A DNA stretch of 64,000 nt from Fasciolopsis buskii (Eukaryota > Platyhelminthes > Trematoda > Plagiorchiida > Fasciolidae): contig LUCM01010456.1 in the NCBI GenBank assembly GCA_008360955.1, forward strand, positions 59,171 through 123,170, given 5' to 3'. The notes under the pieces are model-generated. The model saw only the letters and a list, made by a program, of their open reading frames with translations, had not been told where the DNA came from and ran no database searches. This document shows, one piece after another, positions 36,092 to 48,500 of this stretch. A program made the position numbers and the translations under genes. Each line of letters starts with the position of its first letter. Position 1 is the first letter of the stretch.

Positions 36092-39052
36092 GTAATAATT
36101 GTGGACTAGAGTCAGGAAGCGACATATGGTGTTTGGTTTTTCGATAGATCGTAATGTTTTCATGCTTTGGAGACATTGGGTGAAATACCAAAATTGTGCA
36201 CTGTATTTCGCCCACACTTTACATTTATAACCCAGAGACGATAAAATCTCAGTGCTTTTCGGAGTGAAATGTACACTGAAGATATTTCTAATCACAACTG
36301 CTGAAGACAGTTATGTAAACTAAAAAAACCATTGTTTATACGCATTCAACAAAAATGTAATAATGGATTTTCTGAAAAAATGTTGTTTCCATAACCATGT
36401 TGTCCGTTCACTCACGTTCATTGAATGTGAACAGATAAAGTGGCACGGAAGGAAGAAAGCTATTCAAAGCTATCTGAAAATCTGCAACGAAGTGCTTTTA
36501 GATTTTTCTTTCCATTAGGAAGCAAAGTTTGCCTGACATTCATTGTGACCGGAAGCAGAATGCTCATGCACTTGTAGATTTCCAGGCCATATTTTCTGAC
36601 TTTTTACCGTTTTCATTTTCCAATGAATTCGGATTGGTTGAACTGATTCCTTTGGGATACAATAATCTTTAAAAAAGACCATTTGCTAATGATCGGTTCC
36701 TAGGTTTTCTACCTTCTCTGCTGTTCTCGGTTCCGAGCTAGCGTTGTATGCAACAAGCGTTGTATTTTGCATCATTTACAGTTTAATTGCTAAGACCGAA
36801 TACGTTTTATCCACGTGTTTCCACATACGCTGACATCCAGAAAGTCTGAAATTGTTTCTGTCGAATTACAAACAAAGACAAATAGCTAGTAATTGATCTT
36901 TGCCGGTTTAGGGATTTAAAGTCCCTATTCAATAAACTCTCAGTATAGTAGAAGAATAAGAAGGAATGGACGAGCATTGGCATACCAAACGGCAGATAAT
37001 GCTTAGTTTCATTTTGTATCATCGACGTCTTCTGATTTGAAATGAAAATCTTTGAATATTCTGTTTATGGGTGGAAATGTGAGAAGTCCAGTTCAGATTT
37101 TTTACCAATAATAGCCACTGGACGTTACACAAAATCAACCCTAGTGAGTGATTCTGGGTTGATGCAGGACGATTCAGACTGACACTCAAATTGGAGGAGA
37201 TTGAGCAGACATGGGAAACATTCAGATGTGCGAAGATTTAAACTGGTTTGCACATGAAAATCATAAATAGAAGATAGTTATTTTGGAAAAGCATTGAAGG
37301 CCATCATTGCCAGAAACACCTCGAGAAAGAGCGATATCATCGACAAACGTTAACAAAAGAAACTGGTTCATAAGCAGGGAATGTACATAAAAAACAGATG
37401 TAGGAAAAGAACAGGGTCTTGAGGCACTTTTATGATGTTAACCAACGATTTCTACATTTTACTGCTCAGTCGTGTGCACTGGGTCGTGTTGATAAAATGG
37501 TCAGACACCTTTGCCATTAAAGGCTTGGGACGACCTAATGTTTCCAGTTTGTAAAATAAAGGAGATCGTGGGAAAAAATCGAATGCAGACGATCAGTGTC
37601 AGGAAGCGCGACGGTGCATCTAGAAACTTACAAATATGATACATAAGAGAGACGACAGCGTGCCAAATGGGCATGGGAAGACAACGAGTTTGTAAGCCGT
37701 TAATTCCCATCAGAGAATAGATGTAAATGGCCTTGAACTGGCCGGACCGGAAAGAGTTTAAGCAACCTGTCTCACCACCTCCAGTTTTTTGTTCGCGTTA
37801 GAAACTCTGTTTTGCCCATATGGTTTACAGTCACCGAACAGTACGAGCGAGCAAGCAAGCTCTGAGTTTAACCATATTTTTTATACCGATGAATCAAGTA
37901 AGAACATGAATCGTTGTGGGAAATACGAAGGATAAGCCTAATATTTTCTAGAGAGCAGAACGGATTTTGATGCTCAGCAATGCCGGACTGGACATTATAG
38001 TCGGAGGGGTGCATTTTAGAATTACCTGTTGAAAAGCGCGACAATTTCTTCTGGACGGAATGAAATATCGCTGACGTGTAGACACCTGTGCTCCGTGCAG
38101 GCTGAAAGCTATCCGGATATTTTAATCACAGTAATACCGAACCATTGTAATAATGAATGAGGATCAAAATGAGGCCAAATTTATACAACGGAAACAGCAA
38201 GATGCTCGTGACATGGAATTTTTAGCGCAACTAGTCAAATTAATGTTTGATAACGGACGATGATGAGCCATATAGAAAACTATGGAATTAATAAACGGAA
38301 AATGAATAAAATTAGGGTGACAGAGCATTGGTAGATAGCCAGTATCATTCTGGGAGTTCATGCAAGCCATTTCGGACTTGTTACACCTGTTTGAATTCGC
38401 ATAAATACGGACACCACCTTCGAGTGTCCTATCCAAAGAAGACAGATTCATTTTAGTAAACAAGTGAATTATCAGTAGTATCACTGATGCAATATTCTTT
38501 AAAACACACTTATGTGTAAAATTAGGAAATTCTTTCATTTGGAGTAATTGGGGAATATGTCAGGGCTTCTAAAACAGAAAGCTAACGTTGTTGTTTGAGA
38601 CAATAGATAAGGTATTCTCTTCCTCGAGATTGTTTAGTAAAAAACACGTGTGAGCGTTGCCTGTTTCTTTTGGTATTTCTAGGGCAAACTGACTGTTGGT
38701 GATTAAGCAAGGTCAATGTGGTCCGCATTTTTATAGGTACTTCTTTCGTAGCATAGACTGTCTACTTATCCGTGGGAACTTCGCTTGTTTAGGTAATGAG
38801 TTCAATTATTCGAAGAACGCAAATAATGAGAAAAATGGTGTGTAAAAAATTTTACGTCTAGGAATTTCGCATGACTGAAGCCGAGAAAGGCCAGTGGGTT
38901 GTAGTTGATATTTTTTGTGTGCATATATTGGAGGTTTTTCTTACTTTCTCAAGTTCGCTTCGTCAAGCGCTAGCAGCTTCGTAAATTGGTCACTTAGTTA
39001 CTCTCTAGATGATCGAGTCATGTCAACTGGATGTTTGTCCAATTCATTCTAG
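36092..39052 (+). other. Intron of the XRRA1-like gene (2,961 bp)
   Basis: It runs from GTAATA at 36092 to the ATTCATTCTAG acceptor at 39052. It contains a probable CR1-like LINE fragment at 37170-37720 on the minus strand. The remainder (36092-37170 and 37720-39052) shows nothing I can assign. Confidence 0.8.
37170..37720 (-). mobile_element. LINE fragment, probable CR1-like reverse transcriptase
   Basis: Read on the minus strand, the clearest segment is LTFVDDIALSRGVSGNDGLQ (about 37350-37290), which fits the F[AV]DD catalytic box and following region of CR1/Jockey-type reverse transcriptases. It retains both Asp residues. Upstream on that strand, 37710-37501, a frame containing FNGKGV and FLDAPSRFLTL sits where the RT fingers/palm would be but is too diverged to align confidently. 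It is unrelated to the RTE-like copies, which carry YADD. Confidence 0.55.
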
Positions 39053-39239
39053 ATGGCCCAGTTCGAAACTAACAAATTTTGGCATGCGGATCACAAATCA
39101 ACTTCCGACTCGCTGTGTCCAATTCCCGATGATGATCGACCACTTGTGGGCAACGATACGAATCTTTTGTTACCGGCTAGCCCAGGCCCGTTGCTTCCCG
39201 ATTTGGAGTGGTTGGTAGACGAACAAAATTTGCCTGAAT
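39053..39239 (+). CDS. XRRA1: XRRA1-like exon: tail, up to the E.L helical island
   Basis: It opens in phase 0 after CATTCTAG with MAQFETNKFW, directly continuing FFTTQ of the previous exon, as SIFLTQVSEL does in human. It is acidic in the middle (PDDDRP) and ends LLPDLEWLVDEQNLPE, corresponding to human YEELLTAKPDPAFIEP just before the conserved helix. The donor GTAAGT at 39240 leaves one base of a split codon. The next exon supplies the other two (T+CT, Ser). Confidence 0.88.
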
Positions 39240-41731
39240 GTAAGTTTAGCGTTCCCTTTTTCTCACTATTAATTCCTTAGGATTTGAGGTTTTGAGTTAC
39301 ATAGACTGGAGGGAGTCATAAGGCATGAAGCCAGAGACAGAGGGCATTTTCTTCAATAATTCATTTTTTGGGCTTTAAAAACGCTAATTAAAATTGGCGT
39401 ATAAATGTAGATTAGGGGTTGCGAGGAATGGACAAACAGTTGTCATGTCAAAGTGTGCCCATATAATTACTTAACTAAATATACGTAATTAAATAACAGA
39501 ATGCATGTTGACATTTTTGACAAATAGACCAGAAAACTGACTGCATACTGGGAAATGTGAAGCCAAGCTGGTGCGTAATTTGCTGTTGGTAGCCAAAAAA
39601 GGCAAACACGGCAGGACGGCAAACGTGTCCTAAGATTGCATACGAACCATAGACCAGTAATAAAAGAAATTCAAATGGATTAGAATTGATACGTCGAGGA
39701 AGAAGATCGAATAAGTGAGATTTAACGAAAATAACCAGCAGATATGCAGGCCAAAAAAGAAATATGACCTTTTTGGTTTCTAGAGGACCAATCAGAAAGT
39801 TGCTTGCACAATTCCATTTTCTAGTGACAGAAAAAACGAGCAGAATAGATTTATTTCATAGATCATTCACTAGGCTTTCTGATACTGCACTTACATTTGT
39901 GACAATACAATTAGGGCTGTTAGACTGACAGGACGCAGAAATTTCAAACAAAGTTTAACTGGTCTTCAGCGGCAGCGCCAAACGTCCGATGACTTGTTAG
40001 AACAGATCCACCAACTGAAGCGAAGATGATCAGGAGAATCCGAGTTGTAGGGTGTCATAAAGCGCCGGATTCCGATGGGATTTCTCCAGCTCCATTTTAC
40101 GATGAACGAAAGGAATTGGTCAGAGAATTTCGAATTTTATTCCAGAAGATCTGGAACTCCGAAAAATTCCCTCCTCTTTGGGTTGGGAGTCGATTCTTGT
40201 CCCCATGATTAAAATGGACTCGCACAGTGACAGCACTAATCATAAGCGTATTAGCCTAATCCGTATATCATCAAAGCTGCTTTCATCCGTCATTCTCTGC
40301 AGGTTGGGCAAGAAGCGTGAAGAGCAAGCCCTCGAGGAACAGGTTAGGTTTATTGCTGGCTGTTGATGCATCGATCAAATCTATGTCCGCCGAATGAGCA
40401 ATGTTCGACCACAGTTTTGCTTTCCGAAGTTCACCAATCAACGTGATTTCGATCATTCTTGCAGCTTTCGACTCTATTAATGGACCTGCACGTTGCCATT
40501 GTTTCTTTCTAACTGGAGTACATGAGAAGTACGTGTCGGTCCTCGAAATGTTGCATTGCCATATTTCAGGTCGTGTCAGGGCTTATGACTAGTCTTCGTC
40601 ACGTTTCGTCATCTCCAGTGGAGTATGGCATGACTGCCCTAAACTCACATTTCTACTCATATTTACCATAGATTATGTTCTACAGAACGCTTTATATGGC
40701 TATTTAGACAGTGGTGTTGAACTCCTCTCAGAGGGGAGATTTTTGTCTTCGAATATGCCAGTGATATCGTCCTGCTGAGCGACGATACATAGTAATTCAG
40801 CATGCATACTCACAACTTCAAGATTGTCAGGAGCCGGCGGCTGCGCTCATCATATTTGGTGTTCGGTTGGAGGAAGCAAATAACGTCAGGTCCCTCGAGA
40901 GTCTGATCACACCTGGTGAAGGTATTCGGAACGAAGTCACATTACAAACTGCAAAATTCACTTCAATCTCCCATGAAGCTGCTACACTTGTGGCTCCACC
41001 ATGATAATCGAATTTCCATCAAGGCAATTGTGCACAAGGCCACAGTTCTTAGTGTTCTGTTTTCGCGATTTCGATACTTGCCTGCCTGCTTTGACGATAT
41101 CCGTATTCGACCATCGATATCTCTGAAGTATTGCTTGAGTCTGGTGGGAATATGGGTGAGCACTGACGAGGTGCATCGTGGTGTATTGGGTGCAGACAGT
41201 CGTCCTCCAAACGAGACAATCGTTCTTCATTTTTGGTAGTTTGAACAAGCTTGATGTGTGCTTGCTCATCGTATGCCCTTTCGTGCCCTATTCGCACATG
41301 CTGATCTAGGCTTGGAAGAAGCGACTTGGCGGTCAGTCTATGACTTGGTGTAGAGGTATGAATAAGTTGGCCTCGGTTATTGTTTCCTCCCTTCGTGGTT
41401 TGGGCCGAACTGATGAGGATTGGTGTTGGTTGGAGACGCTTGGTGATAGAGCTGCAAACCGGTGTAAGTGGGCGGATGCTGTATGGTCTCTCCTTTGTTG
41501 TCCTACTTTCTTTGACGTTCTGTGCTTGGTTTCAACCCGGCGTATCTTGTATGGGCATCCATTTATACATATATGTATGAATATGATTGCTGAACACAAG
41601 GTCATCAAGATTTTCGTCTCTTTTCTTGTTAGTTATTTGTGTTTCTTGCAGATTTTTTCCAATAAATTGGTAATAAATGAATTCGAACTCGTAGTGTTCG
41701 TCTTTATGCTTATCTCAATGTATCCTTCTAG
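39240..41731 (+). other. Intron of the XRRA1-like gene (2,492 bp), mostly a LINE
   Basis: It runs from GTAAGT to a TATCCTTCTAG acceptor at 41731. About two thirds is the + strand LINE copy 39960-41570. The first 720 bases (39240-39960) are AT-rich without recognisable features; the last 160 bases hold the branch and pyrimidine region of the acceptor. Confidence 0.85.
39960..41570 (+). mobile_element. LINE copy, RTE-like RT and C-terminal domain
   Basis: It reads in order through most of the RT: PPTEAKMIRRIR and KAPDSDGISPAPF (about 40010-40100), KRISLIRISSKLLSSVILC (40230-40300), QALEEQVRFIAGC (40325-40365), AAFDSINGPA, then HISGRVRAYD (to 40590). SGVWHDCP near 40620 replaces SGVRQGCP. The catalytic box is YASDIVLLSDD at 40754-40786: one Asp of YADD is changed to Ser. 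The C-terminal part contains VFDHRYL, then ADSRPPNETIVLHF, and ends with WLETLGDRAANRCKWA at about 41430-41475. Frame changes and stops show it is dead. The endonuclease half is missing (5' truncated). Confidence 0.93.
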
Positions 41732-42042
41732 CTATGCAAGCTTGCCTTCGTGAACTTCGTCACTTAACGGAACACCGGCCTATAATTCATGAAAATTCCC
41801 ACAATGCATCCTCGACGCCTCCATCGAACATCAAGTCACTTCCTGCCAGGCCAGTTGGTGTTGATTTGTCTAAACAGGCTACCGATGAATCACAGGTTGC
41901 CATCTCGGATGCACAGAACAGCCAGTCAACAGATCTGAGTGAAACAGAATCCAGTCTGAAGAAAAATACGAGAGAACTTGCTCTGCCAAATGCATTCCCG
42001 AAACTGCAATACACAAGCATGTTGGCTATTCATTTGCCCAAG
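41732..42042 (+). CDS. XRRA1: XRRA1-like exon: conserved helix and HRPII island
   Basis: It starts with CT, completing a Ser codon, then MQACLRELRHLTEHRPIIHE. Human XRRA1 has IQKNAQALQQMLKHPLLCHS here, an amphipathic helix followed by H-P-[IL]-[IL]. The next 70 residues are Ser/Thr/Asn-rich and poorly conserved (SSTPPSNIKSLPARP, SQSTDLSETESSLKK). The exon ends TSMLAIHLPK in phase 0 at a GTCAGT donor (42043). The acceptor lies about 160 bases after the 3' end of a LINE copy. Confidence 0.9.
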
Positions 42043-44049
42043 GTCAGTTGACTTCAGTGAATGATAAGCACGGTACATTATTTTGTACCACTGCAAGTTG
42101 ACATAAATTTTGCTGTCAGTCTCCCTGTTTTTGCACCCTGATGAGGAAGGATTTTGTGCTCAGATACACGAAAAATATGAGCTAACTATGGCGGAAAAGT
42201 TGGCTTTACTGATACTTTTCACCATAAAATGAGCAATGGGATAAAAGGATTATAAGATGAACTAATTACATATGAATTTTGACCAAGAGGGTTACCGAAG
42301 GAGATGAGCTCAAAAATCAGGCCTAATCAAACAAGATAAGGATTAGGGAAGTTTCTTTATGTGAAGGTAAGAGAGTGGAAGAGCGTAAATGTTCGATGAG
42401 ACGGTGAATAAGAAAAGAACTTTGGAGCAAGTTGATCGTAAACTGTGGTTAGTATTTGACAGAAAACTGTTGGAAAATTTACCACAGGGGACAGTGATTT
42501 CGGACAACAAAATCTGCGACTTTGTCTTTGTAGATTCCACTATAAATTGCCAGTAGTTCCGGAGAACAACAGCAAAATCAAAAGTCTGTTTCAAGCTGCT
42601 TAATAACACCAAGAAACAGTAAAACCGACGAATGAGGATGTCTGTAGAACACGCTTATGAGATTGTCTTAGCTTTCTAAGTCTTGCGAGCAAAAAGGGTT
42701 GACTTTGTGCTCCGTATAACACAGGGGCGTCGTGTTTAGTCTAGGTAAGAACATGGGTTAAAACCATTACGTAATAACGGACTGAAGAATCCTGATGAAT
42801 TTATCAATCGTTAACTGAGAACGACACAACACCACTAAAAACAGCTGAACACCAAGAACCAAGCTGAAGGTTAAAGGGGACTTCATCATATTTGAGAACG
42901 CTCAGCGGTCCGGCCATCTTGCAGTCGACTGGGACTTTCATCACTATTGTTATGACAAACAAAACAACATCAGCAGCACCTCTGCACTCAGTAAAGTTCG
43001 GTGAAGCACGAAGCTTGATAACCGAGAAACAAATAAAGGGGGATTGAGTAGCTGTTTCTAATGTCCATAGATAACTGAAACGGAGGTTAATTTATTTCTA
43101 ATAAAACGAATAAAGTGAGTTCGACTGGGGAATCTATCATGTAAAATAATTAAGATTGTACAATCAGCATCGTTCTTCTGGAAGATCCGAAGGAGAGTAA
43201 GACAATCGGCGAAGCCAAACTCGTTAGCGTAGCCGAGAGAACCAAAGCCTGACTGCATCAGCTCTACTTTAAACAGAGAAGCAAAAATAAAAGTGCACAA
43301 CGTAATTCACAGCACCAGGTGTGGAAATTGTAAGTTTTTGCAAGAAATTCATTAGATTGATGCTCGAGCGTCATTTGTTAGTCGACTAAGATGAGTGCTC
43401 GTGGGGGGGGGACGGTTGAAGAACAGTCAATAGTTCGGAATTTTCTAAGTCCTTTCTTGTTAATTAGTCTTATTCTACCCGGTTATCAAAAATCCGGGAG
43501 GGTTCCGGTAACCAGACAAATGTTACAAACGACGGATAACAAGCCCGCACAGAAGAGAAACGCACGCTTTTTTATAATAATGATTAAAATAAAGTAGATT
43601 TACATGACTTGGTGCTTTACATTTCAACGAAATTATCAAGAAAGCATCATGATTGGTTTGAGCGAACTCATTATAAACATAAAGTAATGTTGGCCAAAGC
43701 ATATGCGAAAATGATGGTTGAATACTTAGACGCCGGAGTTAGATATTGATTTTGAATTGGACAGCTGTTTCAAAGCTGTTCAAAGTTCACGCCATTTTCC
43801 GTTATCAAAACGAGTTGCCTGCCGTGCATGTCTTCCACACTCGACCGGGAATGGAACTCGAGAGGAACGACTATAACTGAAATTCACCATACGGTTAGGA
43901 AGGTATTCATTATTGATGTGCACAGTAAACGTCTCCCATTAGTAACTGACTGCCTTGAATTCGGCCTACATACAGTGAAGGCGCCTTAGAAGTGGCCCAC
44001 AAGACATCACAACTGAATGACGTCAGAAGTAGAACAGCGTATTTCTCAG

Positions 44050-44112
44050 GAAAGTACTCGTCACGCGTTACCAATGACCGATGAATTTTTGGATACGCGT
44101 GAACCTTCAGAA
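44050..44112 (+). CDS. Candidate small exon of the XRRA1-like gene
   Basis: A 63-base stretch between an acceptor-like CGTATTTCTCAG (AG at 44048-44049) and a strong GTAAGC donor at 44113. It encodes 21 residues (starting ESTRHALPM, ending DTREPSE) and is phase 0 on both sides, so it could be inserted between the exons ending at 42042 and starting at 52717 without a frame change. There is no clear human counterpart for these residues. The frame stays open on both sides (44017-44289), and a longer antisense frame overlaps it, so chance is a real alternative. Confidence 0.28.
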
Positions 44113-44641
44113 GTAAGCGTTTGCTTCTCTTTCTTACCTTGTGTCCAAAATTACGAAATTCAACGGGAACATCCGGTAAATCGTAAAAATTTGAAAAGTC
44201 AGCAGCGTATGAAATCATTCGTCTTCCGGAATAATAAGGGAGTTTACGAAGATCCAGCTGATTCAATGGATGTCCAATTGTTAATATTTTAAAGATGGCT
44301 TCGACAGACGTATCCCCTTCTGCTCTGTTAGCCAGTTCAGTTACCAGTACAGTCAATAAAATTTTCGTTTGGTAATATAAAACAGTCGAGTGAATGCGAA
44401 ATCAAATTGTATTGTCTATTGGATAAGTTTTCCAGCTGCTTCGGTGAAGTTTTGTCTGACTTGGATCTAAACTTTGAGAAATTTTCAGTGACATGTAATT
44501 TGAAAGTTTCCGTAGGAGGAATATTACATCCATATTCCATGACGCAAATTCATCTTAAATAGCTTTTGCTTAGTATGGGCATTTCGGTACTGTGATACGT
44601 TTTTTTATTTATTTCCCATTGCATGTTATCCTTGGTGCATA

Positions 44642-44675
44642 AATATACATATATATATACATTTATATATATGTA
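44642..44675. repeat. Imperfect AT-rich simple repeat
   Basis: Alternating ATAC/ATAT units, interrupted, about 34 bases. Confidence 0.85.
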
Positions 44676-44849
44676 ATGTGATGTGATTCTGCCGTCGGTC
44701 CTGAGGTTGGCTTAACTGGATTGACGAAGACCTATCAATGAATCGTATTTGCCGTCCCACTGCGAACTTCTCCACGAAGGGCTTCCGTGCTCACTATTGA
44801 GAATACAACTTAAATTCTGGCAATAAATCAGCTCGAAGCGCACAAGTGT

Positions 44850-44935
44850 AAGGATGTTTGGCCGGAAGAATACCGAATGTGGTGATAACCACAAAAGCGG
44901 CTGTCTGCTTCCGAAGAAATTTCGTTCACGGGTCC
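44850..44935 (+). repeat. Unclassified interspersed repeat, copy 2 of the second pair
   Basis: Counterpart of 19890-19985 in the same orientation, sharing GAAGAATACCG at 44865-44875 and CTTCCGAAGAAATTTCGTT near the end. The region around it, from about 44690, reads like a longer diverged element, but I cannot classify it. Confidence 0.4.
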
Positions 44936-47900
44936 AGATACTACTCATTGCACATTGTACAAACTTATATGAAGATATAGTGCCTCGGGAACTAAGATGA
45001 AGAGTGTAAACAATGCGATAGATGTAAAAAATGACAAACAGACGACTGTGCAGGGTTCATCGCCACGTCGGTCTTTCCACGTTACTTTTCTGTGACACTG
45101 ATTATCCACCTTGTCTATTCTGCAGGCATTGCAAGGTAAGATTCCCAAAGCATAACTGAGAAGTTGTCACTGTGGACCATACACGCAGCTTTTGTTGAAA
45201 GAACCTTGGTTGAAACGCTGGAAATGCCATGCGAATCAATCAGAGCGAAAGTGCTTGTTGTAAAGCATGCGGCTGAGGAGGTAATTAGAATGTAACCACG
45301 ACAACGATCGACGAACACGTTTAACACAAAATCTCTAACCATCTGGTGAATCGCACATGCGAATCAAAACTCGGTACAAAGAATTGGACGGTGTTAAACT
45401 CGGTTCGCTAAGTGACTCTTCAGTGCAACCGCCAACCACTACATATCGCTGGCAGTCACAGGTAGCAAGAAAGTCCAACTGCAGTCAGATATGGCATATC
45501 TCCAAATCTTTGTAACACAATTTAAGAAAAACTTGTTGAAAATATTCACCCCTTGTCTCAGTAAATTCCATTTTCACCAGAGAACATAGATGCTCAAAAC
45601 CTGGTGGTCTTTCTGCACCCTAGGGACAAAACGTGAGTTTCCCCTGGGCTTAAGTCGGTGATTTCGTCATTGCAACGAAACTGCGATTGCCCATTTCGTT
45701 CCTCTGAATGCCAGACACAACATTCTTTTATTTTCTTCAACATTCGCAAGGTTTGACCTTTTTCAGCCTCATGATCGAACTACGTAGTGAACAAAGTTCT
45801 TCTGGCATCATCATCCTGTTAGTATCCCATCTTTTCCGATTCAGCAGATAAGTTCATCATCCTGGCAAAGCGGGATGAACTTAGTTTGTCATAATTTCGA
45901 ACGTTAAATAGTTAGTTCAGGATGGTATCTGCCTACGCTGAAGTATTCCACAAATTGTTCATGGACCCCCTTTCCTTACGTGACACTACATAGTAGAAAG
46001 GAAAATTCTGTCAACGCTATTTTCTTAAAAGACCACTGGTCAGTTCTACCTCCAATCGCCATTCGCCAATCACAGCTACGGCTAAGTAAGAATGGCCCCA
46101 GCTTGACTCATTGTCCTTCGAACTTGAGGTCATTTGGTCCTGAAGTACAGCACTAGAGGTTCGCTGTCACTAGAGGTCATCGGCAGTGCCTACTCACCAG
46201 TACACCTAATATTTGATCTTTTGCCGTTCACCTAGTAGGCAAGTGTTGTCGCTGCGACATCAGCCCTTGTCTAGGCTGTTCAGTCATGAGTCAACACCAC
46301 CTGGCATCTGGTATCAAATGCGATAAGTGCAGTCTCATTCCGTCCACGCCGTCGAATTTCGGTCACAATTTGATATCATCGGGCCACATCCACTTACGCT
46401 TATGGATGAGACTTGCCGGTCCTATGGCAAGATCCTTGATAAGCAATAAAACAGCCCACTTTGGATGTAGTACCATCAAATTAAGCACAAAATACCCTCG
46501 AACTCCCGAGATATGTAGAAGAATGTTTCTAACTGTTTCGGTGAACAATTCCGTCACACTAAAAGATGAAGCGTTGAGCGCATCCACGATGAGGTATCCC
46601 ACTCTCAACCATTAAGTGAAGTACGTGTCTCCAGGTTGCAGACATGATACGAGAAAACAAGCTGACGTTCAGCCACTAGTGATCTGGGCTTGTGATGATC
46701 TAGTAATGACCCACTTGCAAGCAGCAGCAGTATAGGGAACTAGAAACATCTTCGTCGGATGAAATATTCGATTTAATATCACGGGAATCCGTTGAAAGCG
46801 CTGTGACGCGGCGAATTTGGCCCGATTGTAAGTACAGACATAGCTCTTTATATTCTCAAGAAAAATCGTACTGTAACAGGAACGTAAAGACCGAATACTT
46901 TGGCCACCAACTATAAGTGAAACCGCACAGAAAGTTCAGCCTGTGGTCCGAGATGTTTGTAACCTATATGAACTAGAATTTTGATCACAGCTTCCAAACG
47001 ATTTCCAGAAAGCGTCGATTGCCTTTGGTATTTGGCCTTTCCGGTTCGGTTCTGCTCAGTTAGGTTTTTACAACCAGTAAGTTAACATGAACGTGTTCTG
47101 GTTTGTCTAGCATCTGCGTGGTTTGCTAAGGCTCACAAAAATGAGATTTACGATGGGGAATTTTTACTTTCTTTCGTTGTGTTGGGTAAACAATCGCAGT
47201 TTTCATCTCGCTCGGTGATTTTGCTCTGTAGTAAATTGCAGGAAACCATGCCAATGTGTTCAGAATAAAAGAATTTCAATTTCTGATGATTTACGATAAT
47301 CATTCGGAAAACTGTTTTTGAAGGCCGCTCGAAAATTTATTCTGAAAAATCGATTTATTGCGCACTCAAAAGCGTGTTATCATGACACCCTATAGTTTTT
47401 GTTGATTTGTAGGTAAGAAAAGCAGTTACTCATTAGTTACTCCATAGTTGTCAAACTGGACTTTAAGTTATTTCTTTCCTATCGACCCAAGAAACAAAGT
47501 GTTTGAAAATTTGGTTTCTTTCCTCGAAAGGTCATTGGATGGGCTCCGTCCTGATATCATTTTGGATCTGTAGTTCAAACGCATAGCGGAATATCAAGTA
47601 GGGAAACCTAACACAATCATTCTAGTGGATTCCGTCCCTGAGACAGAATGAAGTAATAGTGAATCATACATAACGAGGCAACCACTAACTTCCGCGTTGA
47701 TCAATTTATGAGGATCACTTAACAACAAGAGAAGTTTGTTGACAATTCCCCAAATGTCGTTACAGTACCCTATGCTCGATTTCTATGGTACCGAAAGACT
47801 AATTCCTTGAAATAAAGTTCGCTTTTTGAGTTTCTGTAAGAAAAACCCAAAGGCATGATCACAATAAACGTCGAGATCCTTCATCTTGATCGACTTCAAC

Positions 47901-48294
47901 CCTGAACTTGTGAAAAGATTCGACCATAGTTCACCGAACGTCGAGTTTCGAGAATATATATATATGTACCACAGACTGTGTGGCATTCGAAAATTCCCCT
48001 TGATCATACTCTGAGGGTTCTAGCACTTAAAAGGTAAAAGGAGTAGCAGCAAGTATTATAAATATTTCTCGCTGGCTTTTACAATGAAGTGCTCTGAAAA
48101 TGAAAAGTGGAACCGTAATGTGGTATGAATTTCTCATAAACTTACTGGAAACGATCATAGGGTTTGCGGCAGCTCACATTCATAAATGTTAACTAATACG
48201 TTCGACAGAGGCACTTATCAAATATTCCAACGGTGATTAAGCTTGTCCATAAAGGTTGAAGTTATTTATTTACTAATCTAGATATTTTACAGTA

Positions 48295-48500
48295 ACGAGG
48301 TTTAATAATGGCAGTTAATCATGAACGGGAGAAGTTCCATTTAAGGGGCCTATTGATTTACATCATAGTTGACCTCCTTTGAAGGTCGTTCAGGCGCGCT
48401 AAATTAATCGCGGACGCTGTTTACTTGGCGGCAATACAATAAATTAGAAACGGTAAAATCGTTCGGCACCATAATGTTTGGAGTAATAATTTGATGTAAA
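48295..48500 (+). repeat. Unclassified interspersed repeat, copy 2 of the first pair
   Basis: Counterpart of 3380-3600 in the same orientation: TTAATCATGAACGG, GACCTCCTTTGAAGGTC, GCGCT, TTAATCGC, GGCGGCAAT, then AAAATCGTTCGGCACCATAA. A few indels separate the copies. Confidence 0.55.

Noticed and set aside
43910..44356. 148-codon minus-strand open frame
   Set aside because: It overlaps an open + strand frame, shows no recognisable motif and has no splice context; probably a shadow or chance.
45115..45342. Minus-strand frame with a VHSDN segment resembling an integrase core
   Set aside because: Only one short motif fits; the surrounding integrase landmarks are not visible.
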